A DNA stretch of 9,352 nt from Methanolacinia sp964465295 (GTDB lineage: Archaea > Halobacteriota > Methanomicrobia > Methanomicrobiales > Methanomicrobiaceae). A program made the position numbers and the translations under genes. Location: the NCBI GenBank assembly GCA_964465295.1, contig CAYXKC010000063.1, positions 1 through 9,352 of the forward strand, written 5' to 3'. This document shows, piece after piece, positions 5,251 to 9,352 of this stretch. The notes beneath the pieces are model-generated. The model was not told the origin of the DNA and searched no databases. It worked only from the letters and a program-made list of their open reading frames with translations. Each line of letters opens with the position of its first letter. Position 1 is the first letter of the stretch.

Positions 5251-6479
5251 ACATTCAGTCAGGAGACAGGATCAGCTGCACGTATGCAGGGTTGGAACTT
5301 GAAGGATTCTTCATTACTGAAAGAGACGGAAAAGCGGTAATCAAACTCGACTCGGGATATAATATCGGCATAGACGCAGGGCTCATGAAGAAGCTCGAGA
5401 CTCATGCTCCAAAACCGCCTGCACCAAAAAAGATCGAACAGGACGAAAGTCTCCCGCCACTCTCGATTGTCTCGACAGGGGGAACGATCGCATCAAGGAT
5501 CGACTACAGGACAGGGGCCGTCACCAGCCAGTTCGAGGCCGAAGACATTCTCAGGGCGATCCCGGGGCTTGCAGGGATTGGAAGATTCAGCGCACAGGTT
5601 CCGGCGACCATCCTCTCGGAGAACATGACCCCTGCAATATGGAGAAAGCTCGCATCAGCCGTTCTCGAAGAGATAAAAGACGGTGCAGGGGGGGTCATTG
5701 TCACACACGGAACAGATACGATGGCATACTCCGCAGCGGCGCTCAGTTTCATGATCGACACCCCGGTCCCGATAGTCTTTGTCGGATCGCAGAGATCTGC
5801 AGACAGGCCATCGAGCGACAACGTAATGAACGGACTGTGCAGTGCGGCGGCGGCAAACTCGGATCTCGGCGAAGTCTCGGTCGTAATGCATGCAACGACA
5901 AATGACGACTACTGCGCAATCCACAGGGGAACGAGGGTGAGGAAGATGCACACGTCCAGAAGAGACGCGTTTGCAAGCATCGGAAGGGACGTCATCGGAA
6001 CGGTTGACTATCCCTCGCTCGATGTGAAACTCGCGGATTCGGCTGTAAGGCGGCGGGACTGCGAGGCCTCGATGAACGACAAACTCGAGGAGAAGGTCGG
6101 CATCCTCTACTTCTACCCCGGAATGTCGCCTGCAGTGGTTGAGGCGTTTAAAGGATACAGGGGCATTGTTATCATGGGAACGGGCCTCGGCCATATCTCA
6201 TCTGAATGCATCCCGGAGGTATTGTCGCTTGTAAAGGACGGAACATCGGTCGTCATGACTTCCCAGTGCCTGAACGGCAGGGTCTGCGACAGGGTGTATG
6301 ATACCGGAAGGGACCTTCTCAAGGCCGGAGTAATCGAAGGCGGGGATATGCTGCCCGAGGCGGCGATGGTGAAGCTGATGTGGGTGCTTGGAAACGAGAG
6401 CGATCCTGAACGGGTTGCAGGTCTTATGCAGACCGATCTCCGCGGCGAATTAGGGAGGTGCACGCCAAATGGACTATAA
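5247..6479 (+). CDS. gatD: Glu-tRNA(Gln) amidotransferase subunit D (asparaginase-like)
   Basis: GatD (410 residues) is the ammonia-producing subunit of the archaea-specific GatDE complex. It hydrolyses glutamine, and the ammonia is passed to GatE to convert misacylated Glu-tRNA(Gln) to Gln-tRNA(Gln). A small N-terminal beta domain (about 1-50) that distinguishes GatD from plain asparaginases precedes the L-asparaginase-type part. Both active-site threonine motifs are present: STGGTIAS (76-83, Thr77) and THGTDTM (153-159, Thr156-Asp157). The HRGTRVRKMHTSRRDAF segment (226-242), with the probable catalytic Lys233, is typical of GatD. The C-terminal domain has GTGLGHIS (311-318). The start is TTG at 5247, overlapping the argH stop by three bases. 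It overlaps gatE by 11 bases. A run of seven G at 5688-5694 does not disturb the frame. Identification is secure. Confidence 0.97.
   Translation: MNIQSGDRISCTYAGLELEGFFITERDGKAVIKLDSGYNIGIDAGLMKKLETHAPKPPAPKKIEQDESLPPLSIVSTGGTIASRIDYRTGAVTSQFEAEDILRAIPGLAGIGRFSAQVPATILSENMTPAIWRKLASAVLEEIKDGAGGVIVTHGTDTMAYSAAALSFMIDTPVPIVFVGSQRSADRPSSDNVMNGLCSAAAANSDLGEVSVVMHATTNDDYCAIHRGTRVRKMHTSRRDAFASIGRDVIGTVDYPSLDVKLADSAVRRRDCEASMNDKLEEKVGILYFYPGMSPAVVEAFKGYRGIVIMGTGLGHISSECIPEVLSLVKDGTSVVMTSQCLNGRVCDRVYDTGRDLLKAGVIEGGDMLPEAAMVKLMWVLGNESDPERVAGLMQTDLRGELGRCTPNGL
6453..6460 (+). promoter_or_regulatory. Strong ribosome binding site of gatE inside gatD
   Basis: GGGAGGTG is a near-complete match to the anti-Shine-Dalgarno sequence and lies eight bases before the gatE ATG at 6469, within the last codons of gatD. 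It implies efficient re-initiation and production of GatE alongside GatD. Confidence 0.75.
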
Positions 6480-8307
6480 AGATATAGGACTCAAGGCCGG
6501 AATAGAGATCCACCAGCAGCTCGATACCAGGGAGAAGCTCTTCTGCCACTGCCCGACGATCCTCAGGGATGCCGGGGAGAGGTGCGGGGAGTTCAGACGC
6601 TATCTCAGGGCGACGGAGAGCGAGATGGGCCAGATCGACAGGGCCGCAGAAGAGGAGATGAAGAAGCAGGACAGGGCATACACCTACTATGCGTACGATA
6701 CGACCTGTCTTGTAGAAAACGACGAAGAGCCCCCGGCACCCTTAAACCCGGAGGCCCTCGAACTCTCCCTGACGCTTGCAAAGATGATGGGCATGACGCC
6801 TGTTCAGCAGGTCCACGTGATGAGGAAACTCGTAATCGACGGTTCGAACACGAGCGGTTTTCAGAGGACGGCTCTTGTTTCACTCAACGGGATTCTTCCT
6901 TCAGGCGCACGGATCGAGTCGATATGCCTCGAGGAGGAGGCGGCCCAGAGGGTTGAGGGGGACACGTTCTCTCTCGACAGGCTGGGAATCCCCCTTGCCG
7001 AGATCACGACCGCACCCGATATGAGAACCCCTGAGGAGGTAAGGGAGGTCGCGGCGTACATCGGTATGCTCCTCCGCTCGACCGGCAGGGTAAAAAGAGG
7101 GCTCGGGACGATCAGGCAGGATGTGAACATCTCGATCAAAGGCGGAGCACGTGTCGAGATAAAGGGCGTCCAGGACTTGAACTTAATCGACGAGGTCGTA
7201 AGAAGGGAGGTGCAGAGACAGCAGAGCCTGATTGAGATTGCGGCTGAGCTTAAGAAGCGTGGCGCGTTTGTCGGCGAAGAGGTCGCGGACGTAACAGAGC
7301 TCTTCAGTGAGACGGGGTCGGCGATCCTCAAACGTGCGAAGTGCATCCTCGCGATATGCCTGAAGGGATTCGGGGGCCTTGTCGGAGAGGAGATCCAGCC
7401 CGGAAGAAGGCTGGGATCGGAGATGTCGGACTACGCGAAGAAGTGCGGCGTCGGCGGGCTCTTTCATACCGACGAGCTTCCCGCGTACGGTGTCACGGCT
7501 GAGGAGGTCGGGCTCCTTAAGGAGCGGCTCTCTGCCGGTGAGAAGGACTGCGTGATACTTGTTGCCGATACGAAAAAGAAGGCCGAATGCGCAATCGGCC
7601 AGGTGAAGAAGAGGGCCTCGATGGCGTTTGAAGGCGTGCCCGAAGAGACGAGGAAGATGCTTGAAGAGGGAAGCACCGCCTACATGAGGCCCCTTCCGGG
7701 TGCGGCGAGGATGTACCCGGAAACAGACGTTCTCCCGGTGGATATCACCGGCGATTACTGGGACTCGCTCGAACTTCCCGAACTGATCACTGAAAAGGAG
7801 AAGAGGTTTTCAGCCGTACTCGGGCTCGACGAGGCGCTTGCAAGGCAGATGGCCTACTCGGCAAAGGCGCCGTTGTTCGAGGAGGCGGTATCGAAGGGAG
7901 TCAAACCGAATCTTGCGGCAAGAACGCTTCTCTCGACACTCCGCGAACTCTCCCGCGACGGCGTGGATGTCGGCGCAGTCTCCGGCAGCGCGGTTGTCGG
8001 GCTCATGCTTGCAGTCGAAGAGGGAAAGGCGGCCAAGGAAGCGATCCCGGATATCCTCCGCGAGGTTTCTAAAGGTGCGGGTGTAAAAGATGCGATAGAA
8101 CAGATCGCCCCGTCAATATCCGAAGACGAGCTTGTTTCAATGATAAAAGGAATCCTCGAAGAGAGGCGGGACTTCGTAAAGGAGCAGGGAATGCGTGCGG
8201 TCGGCCCGGTGATGGGTGTCGTCATGAAAGAGGTCCGCGGCAGTGTCGACGGCAAAGTCATATCCGAGATCCTCAAAAAAGAGATCCAGGCGATGATCTC
8301 ATCCTGA
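6469..8307 (+). CDS. gatE: Glu-tRNA(Gln) amidotransferase subunit E (GatB-related)
   Basis: GatE (612 residues) binds tRNA(Gln) carrying glutamate, phosphorylates the glutamate with ATP and amidates it with ammonia from GatD. The N-terminal GatB-type catalytic region (about 1-290) shows GLKAGIEIHQQL (7-18), KLFCHCPT (23-30), HVMRKLVIDGSNTSGFQRT (116-134), RQDVNISI (216-223) and VEIKGVQDL (229-237). A GAD insertion, also found in bacterial AspRS and absent from GatB, spans about 290-405 (RRLGSEMSDYAKKCGVGGLF, 313-332); it is the hallmark of GatE. ARMYPETDVLP (413-423) returns to the catalytic core. The helical and YqeY-like tail (about 460-612) that recognises the tRNA elbow ends with VGPVMGVVMKEVRGSVDG (578-595). 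Start ATG at 6469 overlaps gatD by 11 bases. The length is normal for the family. Identification is secure. Confidence 0.97.
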   Translation: MDYKDIGLKAGIEIHQQLDTREKLFCHCPTILRDAGERCGEFRRYLRATESEMGQIDRAAEEEMKKQDRAYTYYAYDTTCLVENDEEPPAPLNPEALELSLTLAKMMGMTPVQQVHVMRKLVIDGSNTSGFQRTALVSLNGILPSGARIESICLEEEAAQRVEGDTFSLDRLGIPLAEITTAPDMRTPEEVREVAAYIGMLLRSTGRVKRGLGTIRQDVNISIKGGARVEIKGVQDLNLIDEVVRREVQRQQSLIEIAAELKKRGAFVGEEVADVTELFSETGSAILKRAKCILAICLKGFGGLVGEEIQPGRRLGSEMSDYAKKCGVGGLFHTDELPAYGVTAEEVGLLKERLSAGEKDCVILVADTKKKAECAIGQVKKRASMAFEGVPEETRKMLEEGSTAYMRPLPGAARMYPETDVLPVDITGDYWDSLELPELITEKEKRFSAVLGLDEALARQMAYSAKAPLFEEAVSKGVKPNLAARTLLSTLRELSRDGVDVGAVSGSAVVGLMLAVEEGKAAKEAIPDILREVSKGAGVKDAIEQIAPSISEDELVSMIKGILEERRDFVKEQGMRAVGPVMGVVMKEVRGSVDGKVISEILKKEIQAMISS

Positions 8308-8309
8308 AC

Positions 8310-8316
8310 TTTTTTT
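8310..8316 (+). terminator. Oligo-T terminator of the argH-gatD-gatE operon
   Basis: A run of seven T starts two bases after the gatE stop codon and reaches into the stop codon of the converging radical SAM gene. It is a typical archaeal T-run terminator by position and composition. The opposite strand has no matching T run directly after the radical SAM stop, so minus-strand transcripts probably run on into gatE. Confidence 0.55.
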
Positions 8317-9352
8317 AAAAACGGTTAAACGCCATATTCTGTATAAGGGACATTATCCCGGGTTTCGATCTCTTCTTCTTCGAAGCAAACCCGAACATCT
8401 CCGCCGGAGGGGCTTCAAACATCTCGGCATTCAGCCTGTCGCTAATCTCGTCGAAGATTCTTTTGTACGCGGGGCAGTGGGGATCGACGCCGTTTATCTC
8501 CCCGCCGGTTGGAACGATTGCATTATAGGGGCAGCCCCCGCGGCAGTAGCTTATGTGCGAACACTTCCCGCAGTGTTCGTCCACGTACTCTTTGAAGGCC
8601 AGCATCTTCTTTCCCGCAGGAGAGGCCATCAGCTCTTCGACCGGCGGCCTGTCCCTGACATGGCCCATCACCCATTCGGGCATTCCAACAAACCTGTAGC
8701 AGGGATAGATGCTCCCGTCCGGACCGACTGCAAACGTGCTGCCCATGCAGTCTGCGAAGGTGCAGACGTTGCCGTGCCTGGTGAAGACGCACCTGCAGAG
8801 ATCGTTTATGTTCATGATCTCGACCTCCCCGAAGTGTTTTAGAGCTTCGTCGAGAAGATATACCAAAAGCTCGCCGAACTTCTCCGGCGAAAGGGCGTAC
8901 TTCCCGGGGTCGGAGCCCTTCAGTGAGGGAAGTGCCGGATGGAGCTTCAGCGTCAGCCCGTTCTCCATGAAGAACTCCACTATCTCTTCCTTATGTTCGA
9001 CCGACTGTGCGGTGAAGGTGCAGATGAATTTTACATCAAGACCCTGCTCTTTTGCAATCCTGTAACCGTTTAAGGTCTTGTCGAAGTATCCCTCCCCGCG
9101 CTGGGAGTCGTTTATCTCCCTCGGGCCGTCGATGCTTGAACCCACAGGAATATTGTATTTGGAAAAGACCTCTGCAATCTCCGGCGTCATCAGCCAGAGG
9201 TTGGTCTGGATGGCAAACGCCGGGTCGAGGAACGGGAGGCCTTCGGCGAGCATGAAAAGGGCCTTCCTGTAAAAATCAGCACCTGCAAGCAGGGGTTCGC
9301 CCCCGTGAAACGTGAATGTGACCTGGTTGTCCCTTAAGCCTTTTAGCCATTC
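8315..9352 (-). CDS. Radical SAM/SPASM enzyme, C-terminal 345 residues (truncated by window edge)
   Basis: The frame is open from the right edge to TAA at 8317-8315. Met at 9253 is internal, because 33 further residues upstream belong to the protein. The upstream part includes TFTFHGGEPLL (GGE at visible 17-19), which in radical SAM enzymes contacts the SAM methionine; the CxxxCxxC cluster motif should lie just outside the window. SIDGP (73-77) is typical of anaerobic sulfatase maturase-like enzymes. A complete SPASM domain follows: Cys202-x10-Gly-x4-Cys218, then Cys261-x2-Cys264-x5-Cys270-x3-Cys274, then Cys293, with Cys197 as a further likely ligand. It should therefore hold two auxiliary [4Fe-4S] clusters. 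The residue after Cys218 is Tyr, not the Asp of sulfatase maturases, which favours another peptide or protein target. A basic tail (SKKKRSKPG) closes the protein. Family certain; substrate unknown. Confidence 0.93.
   Translation of the reverse strand, partial: EWLKGLRDNQVTFTFHGGEPLLAGADFYRKALFMLAEGLPFLDPAFAIQTNLWLMTPEIAEVFSKYNIPVGSSIDGPREINDSQRGEGYFDKTLNGYRIAKEQGLDVKFICTFTAQSVEHKEEIVEFFMENGLTLKLHPALPSLKGSDPGKYALSPEKFGELLVYLLDEALKHFGEVEIMNINDLCRCVFTRHGNVCTFADCMGSTFAVGPDGSIYPCYRFVGMPEWVMGHVRDRPPVEELMASPAGKKMLAFKEYVDEHCGKCSHISYCRGGCPYNAIVPTGGEINGVDPHCPAYKRIFDEISDRLNAEMFEAPPAEMFGFASKKKRSKPGIMSLIQNMAFNRF

Noticed and set aside
5688..5694. Run of seven G in gatD as a possible frameshift site
   Set aside because: The frame continues intact through the THGTDTM motif on the far side, so no shift is needed.
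8308..8314. Small precursor peptide gene beside the radical SAM enzyme
   Set aside because: Only seven bases separate it from gatE on this side; any precursor must lie upstream, outside the window.
8315..9253. Complete 312-residue radical SAM protein starting at 9253
   Set aside because: The open frame continues to the window edge and includes the conserved GGE motif upstream of that Met, so the Met is internal and the gene is truncated by the window.

Overview
The window looks like ordinary chromosome of a methanogenic archaeon, most likely of the order Methanomicrobiales (family Methanomicrobiaceae is a guess from overall protein style, not a demonstrated placement). The archaeal assignment is firm: it holds an archaeal-type ribosomal protein L10e, the archaea-only tRNA-dependent amidotransferase pair GatD/GatE, TATA-like boxes at archaeal spacing, and Shine-Dalgarno sites matching the archaeal 16S 3' end. 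All genes are densely packed; the longest non-coding gap is 187 bases (3043-3229), so no stretch over 300 bases lacks a gene.

Left part, minus strand (1-3042): the 5' part of the L10e gene runs off the left edge (266-1). Upstream of it, in the same direction, is a three-gene ABC importer of the nitrate/sulfonate/taurine class, in transcription order: lipoprotein substrate-binding protein (3042-2002), membrane permease (1903-1106) and ATPase (1106-345). Permease and ATPase overlap by one base and are translationally coupled. The binding-protein gene is separated from them by a 98-base gap holding short inverted repeats. The substrate cannot be read from sequence; a sulfonate is one attractive possibility in an organism that uses coenzyme M.

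Middle (3043-3771): a divergent promoter region with small palindromes serves the importer to the left and, to the right, a gene for a 142-residue protein with an Ig-like beta-sandwich signature but no signal peptide. Its start lies where transcription is predicted to begin, so its mRNA may be leaderless. A T-rich stop and a perfect 7-bp hairpin follow.

Right part: argH (argininosuccinate lyase), gatD and gatE form a tight plus-strand operon (3772-8307) with overlapping reading frames and strong internal ribosome binding sites. It joins the last step of arginine synthesis to the machinery that makes Gln-tRNA(Gln) by amidating Glu-tRNA(Gln). Converging on gatE, only 7 bases away, is a minus-strand radical SAM/SPASM enzyme truncated by the right edge. 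It has the full auxiliary iron-sulfur cysteine set but carries Tyr where sulfatase maturases have their catalytic Asp, which points to a peptide-modifying enzyme of unknown target. This and the lone Ig-like protein are the least explained elements. I see no convincing new defence or mobile system, no tRNA or rRNA gene and no CRISPR array.
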